A program made the position numbers and the translations under genes. A stretch of DNA of 64,000 bases, from positions 1-64,000 of the forward strand of contig JAJPHA010000021.1 in NCBI GenBank assembly GCA_021325475.1, written 5' to 3'. Positions within the stretch are counted from its first letter, which is position 1, and each line of letters opens with the position of its first letter. The DNA comes from Rhodanobacteraceae bacterium. GTDB taxonomy: Bacteria; Pseudomonadota; Gammaproteobacteria; Xanthomonadales; Rhodanobacteraceae. Below the pieces are notes generated by a model, which was given only the letters and a program-made list of their open reading frames with translations, did no database searches and was not told the DNA's origin. Positions 18,349-26,635 of the stretch are shown here, piece by piece.

Positions 18349-18753
18349 ATGAGCACCGCGAGCATGACGTCCAATCGCCCGTACCTGCTGCGGGCGATGT
18401 ACGATTGGATCAGCGACAACGGCCTGACCCCCTATATCCTGGTGGATGCCGGCGTGGCCGGCGTGCAGGTGCCGAAGAGCGCGATCAAGGACGGTCGCGT
18501 CGTGCTCAACATCGCCGCGCGCGCGGTGTCCCACCTCGAACTCGGCAAGGAGCGCGTGCGCTTCCTCGCGCGCTTCGCCGGCGTTAGCCAGACGGTGGAC
18601 GTGCCGATGGCGAGCGTGCTCGCGATCTACGCGCAGGAAAACGGCCAGGGCATGATGTTCCCGGCGGAAAATCAGCCGCCGCCCGCCGGCGGCGCGCCGG
18701 TCGGCGAGGACGCCGCGGCGAAGAAGGGATCGCATCTGCGCGTGATCAAGTGA
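18349..18753 (+). CDS. sspB: ClpXP protease specificity-enhancing factor SspB
   Basis: 134 residues. The N-terminal SspB core (RPYLLRAMYDWISDNGLTPY) binds ssrA-tagged substrates. A flexible linker leads to the C-terminal ClpX-docking tail, GSHLRVIK, matching the conserved XB peptide. It delivers stalled-ribosome products to ClpXP. A second in-frame ATG six codons in (MTSNRPYLL) is an alternative start. Operon with sspA. Confidence 0.95.
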   Translation: MSTASMTSNRPYLLRAMYDWISDNGLTPYILVDAGVAGVQVPKSAIKDGRVVLNIAARAVSHLELGKERVRFLARFAGVSQTVDVPMASVLAIYAQENGQGMMFPAENQPPPAGGAPVGEDAAAKKGSHLRVIK

Positions 18754-18779
18754 CGCGACGACTCGTCTGCCGAGCGCGT

Positions 18780-19157
18780 TCAATGCGGCCGCATGCCGCG
18801 CGGCGCCTCGTGCAGCGGAATCACGTTGGACTCGACCGCGGCGCGCGGCGGCGGTGCCGCGGGTGGCAGATCGTGGCCGACCAGCCGCTCGCCGACCAGA
18901 TCGAGGCTGCCGTGCCGGCGATCGCGGCCGTCGCTGCTGAGCTCGAAACGATAGCGCCGGCGCAGGCGCAGGCGGCCGTCGCCATCGCGCACGAGGGTGA
19001 GCCGCTCGAGGGCCACGGTCTGATCGAGCAATTGCAGCTGCGCGCGCGCACACAGTTCCGCGCCGAGCGCGCGGGCGCGTTCGCGCGCCTTGAGCGCGCC
19101 GTGCCACAGGTACGCGGCGAGCAGAATCAGCAGCGTCAACACCAGCACGTCCGGCAT
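18780..19157 (-). CDS. DUF3301 small membrane protein
   Basis: 125 residues: an N-terminal membrane helix (about 4-18) and a short cytoplasmic domain rich in Arg, with the segment GDGRLRLRRRYRFELSSDG. This matches the DUF3301 family of gammaproteobacteria, whose function is not known. It is convergent with sspB (26-bp gap) and divergent from the kinase gene. Confidence 0.75.
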   Translation of the reverse strand: MPDVLVLTLLILLAAYLWHGALKARERARALGAELCARAQLQLLDQTVALERLTLVRDGDGRLRLRRRYRFELSSDGRDRRHGSLDLVGERLVGHDLPPAAPPPRAAVESNVIPLHEAPRGMRPH

Positions 19158-19323
19158 GGCGGCAGTGTGCGGATCAGCGCACCGGATGGCAAGCGCGGGC
19201 GGCGTGGGGCGATCGCGCGTGGCTTCGCACCGAATTCACCGGCTGTGCGCTATTTCCGGGCGCCGGCCGGTTGGGATTCGTTACAATGATTTCGCGAACA
19301 GGGCGGAGAGGGGCGCGCCGGAC

Positions 19324-21855
19324 GTGATCGACATCCCGGGCTACGAGATCAAGCGCGAGATCGGCGCGGGCGGCATGGCCAGTGTGTATCTGGCCGTGCA
19401 GACGTCGCTCGAGCGCGAGGTGGCGCTCAAGGTGATGGCGCCGAGCCTGGCCGCGGACCCGCTGTTCTCCAAGCGCTTCCTGGCGGAAGCGCGCATGCTC
19501 GCCTCGCTCGCGCATCCGAACATCGTCGCGGTCTACGATGTCGGCGTCACGCCGAGCCAGCTCCACTATTTCTCGATGCAGTATCTGCCCGGCGGCGACT
19601 TCGCCAGCCGCGTGGCGCGCGGCATGGACGAGCGCGATCTCACCGTGACCCTGGCCGGGGTGGCGCGCGCGCTCGGCTACGCCCACCAGCGCGGCTACGT
19701 GCACCGCGACGTGGCGCCTGCCAACATCCTCTACGACGTCAACCACAATCCGGTGCTCACCGATTTCGGCATCGCCCTGAGCGCGGCGCCGACCTCGCGC
19801 ATCACCAGCAGCGGCTTCTCGGTCGGCACCAGCCATTTCATGAGCCCGGAACAGGCGCGCGGCGGCGACGTCGATGCGCGCTCGGACATCTACAGCCTCG
19901 GTGCGCTGTGCTACTACGGACTCACCGGCAAACCGCCGTTCGACGGCCCGGACGGTTTCGCCGTCGCCTACGCGCACGTGTTCGAGCCGATTCCGCGGCT
20001 GCCGCCGGAAAAGGCGCACTGGCAGCCGCTGATCGATCGTGCGCTGGCCAAGGATCCGAAGGACCGGTACGCCGACGTCGAGGCGTTTCTCGACGGCGTG
20101 GCGAGCGTGGTGCCGCAGTACGCCGCGCTGTTCCGCGAGGAAACTGTGGTGGCGACGGTGCCGGCGGCCGCGCCCGCCGCCGCGGCGGCGACCGTGACCA
20201 TGGCGGCGGCGCCGCGCGCCGCGACGGTGAACAAGGAGGCCGCGACCGCGCGCGTCGTGTCAAGGCCGGCGACGACCGAAGGCGCGCCGACCCTGCGCGC
20301 GTCCGCGCCGCGCGCCGCCGCGCCGGCGGTCGCCACGCAACCCGCCGCCGCGACGTTGCCGCATTGGCGGCGCTACTGGCCGCTCGCGATCGTGTTCGTC
20401 GGCCTCGCCCTGATCGGCTTCGCCCTGCTCACCCGCGGCAACCGACCCGGTTCGCCGCACCCGGCGCCGGTGCCTGCGCCGCCGCCAGTCGCCATCGCGC
20501 CGCCGCAGGCGACGCCGCAGCCTCCGCCCCAGCCGATTTCGCAACCGCCGCCGACCGCAAGCACGACCGAGACCGCCGTGGCCGCGCCCGCGGTCACGCC
20601 GCCGCCGGCTCCGCCGCCGACGGCGATGGACAGCATCGAGGCGGTCGAGGGCGCGCCTTCCGTGGTGCTCGCCGAACTGCCGACGGTGGTCGATCCGGTG
20701 ACCGAAGCGGTGCGTCTCGGGCGCATCGATCTCGCCGCCCAGCGCCTGACCCTGCCGCCCGGCAACAATGCGCTGGAGCGTTTCCAGTTCGCGTTGCGAC
20801 TCGATCCGAAGAACAAGGCCGCGAAACAGGGCATTGTGGAAATTGCGAAAAAGTATATCGAGTTCGCGGAGAAGAACCGCGCCGCCGGCGACGTCGCCCA
20901 GTTCGACCAGTACCTGAAACGCGCCGCCGAGATGGCGAAGAACGTCCCCGACGACGACAGCGTCGCCAAGGCCATTGCCGCCAGCCGCCAGGCCGCCGCG
21001 GCGCCGCTGATCGCGCAGGCCAAGGCGGCCGCGCAGGCCTGGGACAAGAACGCCGCCAAGGCCGCCTACGAGAAGGCGCTGGCGCTCGATCCGGACAATG
21101 CCACTGCGCGCGAGGGTCTCAAGTACGTCGCCACCATCGGCGAGCCCGGCTTCGTGTTTCGCGACAAGCTCGGCGACGGCCAGGGGCCGGAACTGGTGAT
21201 CCTCGACGGCGGCCGCGTGGCGATGGCGCGCCGGGATGTCACCCGCGCCGAGTTCCGCCGCTTCTGGAACGAGGCGGGTCGCGGCCAGTTCGGCGGCAAG
21301 GAATTCTCCTGCCGCGATCGCGAATCCCTGTTTCGTTCCTCGCGCGCGCGCACCTGGGAGAATCCCGACATTCCGCAGGACGACAATCATCCGGTGGTGT
21401 GCGTGACGTTCGCCGAGGCCGTGGCGTATGCGCAGTGGCTCGGCAAACTCACTGGCAAGCGCTATCGGTTGCCGAGTCCGGCCGAGTTCGATCAGGTCGC
21501 TCGTCACGCGGCCGCCGGCGAGTGCAAGGCGAATCTGGCCGATGTGTCCTACAAGCGCAAGTTCGACAGCCGCGAAGGCAGCGACTGCGACGACGGCTTC
21601 GCGGCGACCGCACCGGTCGCGCACTTCGCGCCGACGGCGGGGGTCTTCGACATCGACGGCAACGTGCGCGTCTGGGTGGCGGCCTGCGGCAACGGCAGTC
21701 CGGCGCAAGGCGCCGACGGCTGTCGCGATCATCTGGTCAAGGGCCGCTCGTGGATGTCGCCGGCGAAGGAGTCGGTCACCTACGGCGACACCTTCGGCGC
21801 GGACGTGGCGCTCAACACCGTCGGCATCCGCGTCGTGCGCGATTTGGACAAGTGA
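19324..21855 (+). CDS. Membrane Ser/Thr kinase fused to FGE-like domain
   Basis: 843 residues from a GTG start (family-like beginning IDIPGYEIKREIG; GGAGAGG upstream). The N-terminal Hanks-type kinase has a Gly loop GAGGMASVYLAV, Lys36, Glu55, HRDVAPAN with Asp129, DFG 147-149 and SPEQ; the usual catalytic-loop Lys (HRDxK) is Ala131. An Ala/Pro linker, one membrane helix (about 352-373), a second Pro-rich linker and TPR-like helices (about 480-605) lead to a formylglycine-generating-enzyme-like (SUMF1) domain (about 608-843). That domain has six cysteines and lacks the usual RGGSW box (it reads KGRSW), so catalysis is doubtful. Kinase inside, ectodomain in the periplasm. Paired with the FHA gene 59 bp downstream. 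Confidence 0.88.
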   Translation: MIDIPGYEIKREIGAGGMASVYLAVQTSLEREVALKVMAPSLAADPLFSKRFLAEARMLASLAHPNIVAVYDVGVTPSQLHYFSMQYLPGGDFASRVARGMDERDLTVTLAGVARALGYAHQRGYVHRDVAPANILYDVNHNPVLTDFGIALSAAPTSRITSSGFSVGTSHFMSPEQARGGDVDARSDIYSLGALCYYGLTGKPPFDGPDGFAVAYAHVFEPIPRLPPEKAHWQPLIDRALAKDPKDRYADVEAFLDGVASVVPQYAALFREETVVATVPAAAPAAAAATVTMAAAPRAATVNKEAATARVVSRPATTEGAPTLRASAPRAAAPAVATQPAAATLPHWRRYWPLAIVFVGLALIGFALLTRGNRPGSPHPAPVPAPPPVAIAPPQATPQPPPQPISQPPPTASTTETAVAAPAVTPPPAPPPTAMDSIEAVEGAPSVVLAELPTVVDPVTEAVRLGRIDLAAQRLTLPPGNNALERFQFALRLDPKNKAAKQGIVEIAKKYIEFAEKNRAAGDVAQFDQYLKRAAEMAKNVPDDDSVAKAIAASRQAAAAPLIAQAKAAAQAWDKNAAKAAYEKALALDPDNATAREGLKYVATIGEPGFVFRDKLGDGQGPELVILDGGRVAMARRDVTRAEFRRFWNEAGRGQFGGKEFSCRDRESLFRSSRARTWENPDIPQDDNHPVVCVTFAEAVAYAQWLGKLTGKRYRLPSPAEFDQVARHAAAGECKANLADVSYKRKFDSREGSDCDDGFAATAPVAHFAPTAGVFDIDGNVRVWVAACGNGSPAQGADGCRDHLVKGRSWMSPAKESVTYGDTFGADVALNTVGIRVVRDLDK

Positions 21856-21914
21856 CGGCGGCGCGGTTAGGCTTGCCCGCGGTCCGCACGGAGCCCAACG
21901 ACGAGGGGAGCACG

Positions 21915-22712
21915 ATGAAGCTGCTGTTTCCGAATGGCGAACACGAACCGATGGAACTGGCCGACGGCGAGGTGCTGGTCGGCACCGCGGCCGAATGCCA
22001 GCTCATGCTCGCGGCGCCCGGCATCGCCGCGCGCCACTGCGCCTTGCGCACCCGGGGCGAACAGACCGTGGTGCAGCCGCTCGACGCGCAGGCCGTGACC
22101 GTGCTGAACGGCAAGCAGGTGACCGCCGAGACGCCGATCAAGCCCGGCGATCTGTTGTTGTTCGCCAAGGTGGGTTGCCGGGTCGTCGCGATGGAGCGGA
22201 CGCCGCCGCCGCCGGTGCGCAAGCCCGCCGCCGGCGGCGACGACGAGGGCCGCACCCGCGTGCGCATGGCGCTGCCGAAGTTCATCCTGCGCGGCGTGTC
22301 CGGTCCCACCTTCGGCAAGACCTACGCCGTGGTCGGCGCGATCACCGTGGGCCGCAGCAGCGAGTGCGATGTCTGCATTCCCACCGACGAAATCTCGCGC
22401 CACCACGCCAAGCTGCAAGTGGTGCCGGACGGCGTGATGGTGGAGGATCTGGGCTCGGCCAACGGCACCTTCGTCAACGACCAGCGCGTGCATGGCAGCG
22501 TGCTGATGAAGGCCGGCGACGAACTGCGTCTGGATACGGTACGTTTCATGCTGGTATCGCCCACCATGGAAGCGCAGCCGCCCGCCGCGACGAGCAAGGC
22601 GCCCGAGCCGGCGCCGGCGGCGGGCACGGGCGCGGCGCTGTGGATCGTCGCCGCTCTCGTCGTGCTGGGCGTGATCGTGCTCGGTCTGCTGCGCTATCTC
22701 GGCAAGATCTGA
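21915..22712 (+). CDS. Tail-anchored protein with two FHA domains
   Basis: 265 residues, preceded by GAGGGGA. The first FHA-like domain (1-95) is degenerate: the GRS box reads VGTA and only His41 of the SxxH motif is kept. The second (about 122-215) is canonical, with GRSSEC (146-151), SRHH (161-164) and NGTF (183-186), and should bind phosphothreonine peptides. A Pro/Ala linker and a C-terminal membrane helix (about 241-259) anchor it facing the cytoplasm. Its place directly after the kinase gene suggests it reads that kinase's phosphorylation. Target unknown. Confidence 0.9.
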   Translation: MKLLFPNGEHEPMELADGEVLVGTAAECQLMLAAPGIAARHCALRTRGEQTVVQPLDAQAVTVLNGKQVTAETPIKPGDLLLFAKVGCRVVAMERTPPPPVRKPAAGGDDEGRTRVRMALPKFILRGVSGPTFGKTYAVVGAITVGRSSECDVCIPTDEISRHHAKLQVVPDGVMVEDLGSANGTFVNDQRVHGSVLMKAGDELRLDTVRFMLVSPTMEAQPPAATSKAPEPAPAAGTGAALWIVAALVVLGVIVLGLLRYLGKI

Positions 22713-22720
22713 GGAAGGTC

Positions 22721-22786
22721 CGGTCGAGTCCCCAGGTTCCGGGCCGCGGCTGCGGCGCCGCGCTGCCACGCTCCCCATCAAACCCT
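22721..22786 (+). repeat. Dispersed repeat family R2, copy b
   Basis: Aligns without gaps to 38951-39016 at constant offset; about three quarters of positions match by eye, including GGCGCCGC and CCCCATCAAACCCT. It starts 9 bp after the FHA stop codon. The hairpin half of the element is lost in this copy. Confidence 0.7.
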
Positions 22787-22868
22787 CGACTCCAGCGGGC
22801 TGAGATGCCGTGGGTGCGGCCGATCGCCGCGCGGCGGCGCCGAGCGCGCGGGTTTCGCTGGTCCGTCC

Positions 22869-22898
22869 AATAGTATAAAAAAATATTTGTATATTTTG
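22869..22898. other. AT-rich island with a small palindrome
   Basis: Nearly pure A/T for about 28 bp inside very GC-rich DNA, with the inverted repeat AAAATAT/ATATTTT (22880-22886 and 22891-22897). It lies about 250 bp upstream of mraZ. The rest of 22787-23076 shows no gene. Confidence 0.6.
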
Positions 22899-23076
22899 CG
22901 GCACGGCGCCCGGGCGGCTTTTTGTGCTGCGATGCAGCATGTCGCCGGTTCCGAATCGGCTCGGTTCGTCCATCTGAAAACATAAGCAATTCAAATAGCT
23001 GTTGGACTCTTCTGAGAATCCACGCGAATACGTGCGGCGGGTTTCGCTTTCCCTTTGATCTGCAAGCAATTTTCCC

Positions 23077-23105
23077 TTGACACGCGGGGCAGGGCGGACT
23101 ACTGT
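23077..23105 (+). promoter_or_regulatory. mraZ (dcw) promoter
   Basis: A perfect TTGACA (23077-23082), 17-bp spacer and TACTGT (23100-23105). Transcription would start near 23112, just before the TGGGN boxes and 32 bp before the mraZ ATG. Confidence 0.75.
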
Positions 23106-23115
23106 TCGCGGCAAG

Positions 23116-23140
23116 TGGGAAATCGTGGGTTTTTGTGGGA
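23116..23140 (+). promoter_or_regulatory. MraZ operator: three TGGGN boxes
   Basis: TGGGA (23116-23120), TGGGT (23126-23130) and TGGGA (23136-23140) are direct repeats with exact 5-bp spacers, directly after the predicted transcription start and 3 bp before the mraZ ATG. This is the known MraZ-binding architecture, so autorepression of the dcw operon is expected. Confidence 0.88.
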
Positions 23141-23143
23141 AAC

Positions 23144-23590
23144 ATGTTCCAGGGCGAAACCGCCATCACACTGGACGACAAGGGCCGCCTGGCCCTGCCG
23201 ACGGCGTATCGCGAGCAGATCGCGCAGGCCTGCGGCAATCGCCTGGTGTTCACCTACAACCCGTTCGAGTCGGGTTGTTTGTGGCTGTTTCCCTACGGCG
23301 AGTGGGAAAAGGTGCGCGACCAGGTCAATGCGCTGCCGGGCGTCAAGCGCGTGCACCGGGACTTGCAGTTGAAACTGGTCGGCGCCGCCGCGGTGGTGGA
23401 ACCGGACGGCAATGCGCGGGTGCTGGTGCCGGCGAGCCAGCGCAACGCGGCCGGGATCGAGAAGAAGGCGGTGCTGCTCGGCATGGATCGCAAATTCGAG
23501 TTGTGGAGCGAGCAGGCGCACCTCGCCAAGATTCGCCAGACCATCGGCGAAACCGAACTCAGCGACGAGATGCTGGACCTGCGGTTGTGA
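23144..23590 (+). CDS. mraZ: Transcriptional regulator MraZ
   Basis: 148 residues from the ATG that gives the conserved start [19 protein letters not shown]; an in-frame GTG three codons upstream overlaps the last operator box. Two AbrB-like SpoVT swapped-hairpin domains form the ring-shaped DNA-binding protein that represses its own dcw promoter. First gene of the cluster; rsmH follows after 32 bp. Confidence 0.96.
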   Translation: MFQGETAITLDDKGRLALPTAYREQIAQACGNRLVFTYNPFESGCLWLFPYGEWEKVRDQVNALPGVKRVHRDLQLKLVGAAAVVEPDGNARVLVPASQRNAAGIEKKAVLLGMDRKFELWSEQAHLAKIRQTIGETELSDEMLDLRL

Positions 23591-23622
23591 GCGGCACGGG
23601 CGCGCAGCGGCGGAGTGCAGCG

Positions 23623-24546
23623 ATGACCTCTGATGCGCATGCGCCGGTGATGCTCGGGGAGGTGCTCGAAGGACTGAACCTGCGCGTGGCAGGCACGTAT
23701 CTGGACGGCACCTTCGGGCGCGGCGGCCATGCGCGGGCGGTGCTGGCGCGGCTCGGACCGGAAGGGCGGCTGCTGTTGATGGATCGCGATCCGGCGGCAG
23801 TGGCGGCGGCGCGGCGCGAATTCGGCGGCGATGTGCGCGTCGCGATCCGCCACGGCAGTTTCGCCGATCTCGCCGCGTGGGAGGCGACGCACGCCGGCCT
23901 GGACGGCGTGCTGTTCGATCTCGGCGTGTCGTCGCCGCAACTGGACGATGCGGCGCGCGGCTTCAGCTTCCGCGCCGACGCGCCGCTGGATATGCGCATG
24001 GACCCGGGGTGCGGCGAGAGCGCGGCGGAGTTTCTGGCGCGGGCGGACGAGGGAGAGATTGCGGACGTGTTGTGGAAGTTCGGGGAAGAGCGCAAGGCGC
24101 GTCGCATCGCGCACGCCATCGTCGCGCGCCGGCGCGAGCGGCCGATCGCGCGCACCGGCGAGCTCGCTGAACTCGTCGCGCGCGTGGTCGGGCGCGATGC
24201 GTCCGGCAAACATCCGGCGACGCGCAGTTTCCAGGCCCTGCGCATCGCGGTGAACGACGAACTCGGCGCGCTCGCCCGCGGACTCGCCGGCGCGCTCGCG
24301 CGGCTGCGGCCGGGCGGCAGGTTGGTGGTGATCAGTTTCCATTCGCTGGAGGATCGGCAGGTCAAGCATTTCCTGCGTGCGCACGCGCAGCCGCCGCCGA
24401 CGCGACGCGGCCTGCCGCCGCCGGCGACCGCGGCGCCGCCGGCGTTGCGCCTGGTCGGCGCCGCGCGCTTTCCCGCGGCCGACGAGGTCGCGCGCAACCC
24501 GCGCGCGCGGAGCGCGGTGCTGCGGATCGCGGAGAAATGCGCATGA
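23623..24546 (+). CDS. rsmH: 16S rRNA m4C1402 methyltransferase RsmH
   Basis: 307 residues from [16 protein letters not shown], the family's usual start. The SAM-binding motif [14 protein letters not shown], the [21 protein letters not shown] segment and [14 protein letters not shown] are all present. It methylates N4 of C1402 in 16S rRNA. The stop overlaps the ftsL start (ATGA). Confidence 0.97.
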   Translation: MTSDAHAPVMLGEVLEGLNLRVAGTYLDGTFGRGGHARAVLARLGPEGRLLLMDRDPAAVAAARREFGGDVRVAIRHGSFADLAAWEATHAGLDGVLFDLGVSSPQLDDAARGFSFRADAPLDMRMDPGCGESAAEFLARADEGEIADVLWKFGEERKARRIAHAIVARRRERPIARTGELAELVARVVGRDASGKHPATRSFQALRIAVNDELGALARGLAGALARLRPGGRLVVISFHSLEDRQVKHFLRAHAQPPPTRRGLPPPATAAPPALRLVGAARFPAADEVARNPRARSAVLRIAEKCA

Positions 24547-24815
24547 GGCCGCTCGGCATCGCCGTGCTGCTGGTGCTGCTCGCCGCCGTGATCGGCAGCG
24601 GCATCGGCGTGGTCTACGCGCGTCAGCAGAGCCGCGTGCTGTTCGCGGAACTCGTGCGGCTCAACCACGAACGCGACGAACTCAATACCGAATTCGGCCG
24701 GCTGGAACTGGAGCAGGCGACCTGGGCCGAGCCGAACCGCATCGAGCAGGTCGCACGCGGCCAGCTCGGCATGATCAGTCCCGGTCCGAACGACACGGTG
24801 GTGGTGAAACGATGA
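24543..24815 (+). CDS. ftsL: Cell division protein FtsL
   Basis: 90 residues from the ATG at 24543, chosen because GGAG (24531-24534) lies 8 bases upstream and it gives the ATGA overlap with rsmH; an ATG two codons earlier is too close to that site. A single N-terminal membrane helix (about 5-25) and a leucine-rich coiled coil ([20 protein letters not shown]) match FtsL, the bitopic partner of FtsB and FtsQ. Overlaps ftsI by 4 bp. Confidence 0.92.
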   Translation: MRPLGIAVLLVLLAAVIGSGIGVVYARQQSRVLFAELVRLNHERDELNTEFGRLELEQATWAEPNRIEQVARGQLGMISPGPNDTVVVKR

Positions 24816-26635
24816 CGATGCGGCCGCCGGCACGAGCGCTGCAACCGGCCGTCGCCGCGCCGGTACGGGCCAGGCCGCGCGCGCGGCCGGCGAACACGCG
24901 GGCGCGCCTGTACGTCGTGCTGATGGTGCTGGCGCTCGCCGCCACCGTGCTCTTGGTGCGCGCGATCGATCTGCAAGTGGTGCGCAAGGATTTCTACCAG
25001 GAGCAGGGCGACGCACGCTTCCTGCGCGAAATGCCGATCCCGGTATCGCGCGGCACGATCTTCGATCGCAACGGCGAGCCGCTGGCGGTGTCCACCCCGG
25101 TGGAGTCGATTTTCGCCAATCCGGGGCAAGTGCTCGCGCAGGACGAGCGCCTGGCGGAACTCGCCGCGGCGCTCGGCATCGAGACCGCGGTGTTGCGCCA
25201 GAAGCTCGAGCAGCACCGCGACAAGGAGTTCGTCTACCTCAAGCGCCAGCTCAATCCCGACGACGCCGCGGCGATCCTCAAGCTCGGCATCGCCGGCGTC
25301 GCGAGCCAGCGCGAATACCGCCGCTACTATCCGGGCGGCGAAGTGCTGGCGCACGTGCTCGGCGTCACCAACATCGACGATCACGGCCAGGAGGGTCTGG
25401 AACTGTCGTTCGACGACTGGCTGGCCGGCAAGCCGGGCGCCGAGGCGGTGATCCGCGACAACAAGGGGCGCACGGTCGAGGACGTGGAACTGCTGCGCGA
25501 GCCCAAACCCGGACGCGACCTGACGCTGTCGATCGACCGCCGCATCCAGTACCTCGCCTATCGCGAATTGAAGAGCGCGATCCTCGAACGCCACGCGGCG
25601 TCGGGTTCGGTCGTGATTCTCGATGTCGCCAGCGGCGAGATCCTGGCGATGGTGAACCAGCCGTCGTTCAATCCGAACGCGCACGGCGGCGCGGAGGCGT
25701 CCGCGCGCCGCAATCGCGCGATGACCGACGTGGTCGAGCCCGGTTCGACGATGAAGCCGTTCACCGTCGCCGCGGCGCTGGAAAGCGGCAAGTGGACACC
25801 GAATTCCAAGGTGGAGACGTCGCCCGGCTACTACCAGATCGGCACCTTCACCATCCACGACGTGCGCAATCACGGCCTGCTCACGCTCACCGGCGTGCTC
25901 ACCAAGTCGAGCAACATCGGCGCGGCGAAGATCGCCGAGACGCTGTCGCGCGAAAGCCTGTACGACCTGTTCCACCGCTTCGGTTTCGGCGAATCCACCG
26001 GCAGCGGCTTTCCCGGCGAATCGCCCGGCTTGCTGCCGGTGGTCGCGGCCTGGGGCCCGGTGGAAAAGGCGACGATCGCCTACGGCTACGGCTTGAACGT
26101 GACCGCGTTGCAGATCGCCCAGGCCTACGCGGCGCTGGCCAATCACGGCCGGCTGCGCGCGCCGACGTTCGTCAAGGAGGCGCGCAATCCGGACAACGCC
26201 ATCGTCGATCCGCAAATCGCCGACACCGTGGTCAAGATGCTCGAGACCGTGGTCATGCCGGGCGGCACGGCGTATCCGCAGGCGGTGGTGACGAACTACC
26301 AGGTCGCCGGCAAGACCGGCACGGCGCGCATGGCGCACGCCGGCAGCTACCAGAACCGCTACATCTCGCTGTTCGCCGGCATCGTGCCGGCGAGCGCACC
26401 GCGCCTGGTGGGCGTGGTGGTGATCAACGATCCGGGCGGCGGCATGGGCGGTCCGTACTACGGTGCGCTGGTGGCCGCGCCGGTGTTCAGCCGGGTGATG
26501 GACGGTGCCCTGCGTCTGCTCGACGTGCCGCCGGACAACGTGCAGCACTGGTTCGCCGGCGGTCCGGCGGCGCCGGCGTCGTTGCCGCGGCCCGCCGCTG
26601 CGGTCGACGACGACGCTGCGGAGGAGGTGCCGTGA
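24812..26635 (+). CDS. ftsI: Septal peptidoglycan transpeptidase PBP3
   Basis: 607 residues. A basic cytoplasmic N-terminus, one membrane helix (about 33-53), the class B PBP dimerisation domain (SRGTIFDRNGEPLAVS) and the transpeptidase domain with SxxK (Ser312-Thr-Met-Lys315), SxN (Ser366-Ser-Asn368) and KTG (Lys501-Thr-Gly503). It crosslinks septal peptidoglycan with FtsW. Start and stop codons overlap its neighbours by 4 bp on each side. Confidence 0.97.
   Translation: MTMRPPARALQPAVAAPVRARPRARPANTRARLYVVLMVLALAATVLLVRAIDLQVVRKDFYQEQGDARFLREMPIPVSRGTIFDRNGEPLAVSTPVESIFANPGQVLAQDERLAELAAALGIETAVLRQKLEQHRDKEFVYLKRQLNPDDAAAILKLGIAGVASQREYRRYYPGGEVLAHVLGVTNIDDHGQEGLELSFDDWLAGKPGAEAVIRDNKGRTVEDVELLREPKPGRDLTLSIDRRIQYLAYRELKSAILERHAASGSVVILDVASGEILAMVNQPSFNPNAHGGAEASARRNRAMTDVVEPGSTMKPFTVAAALESGKWTPNSKVETSPGYYQIGTFTIHDVRNHGLLTLTGVLTKSSNIGAAKIAETLSRESLYDLFHRFGFGESTGSGFPGESPGLLPVVAAWGPVEKATIAYGYGLNVTALQIAQAYAALANHGRLRAPTFVKEARNPDNAIVDPQIADTVVKMLETVVMPGGTAYPQAVVTNYQVAGKTGTARMAHAGSYQNRYISLFAGIVPASAPRLVGVVVINDPGGGMGGPYYGALVAAPVFSRVMDGALRLLDVPPDNVQHWFAGGPAAPASLPRPAAAVDDDAAEEVP

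Noticed and set aside
19324-22712. Type VI secretion kinase module
   Set aside because: No T6SS structural gene, phosphatase or effector in the window; the kinase/FHA pair stands alone.
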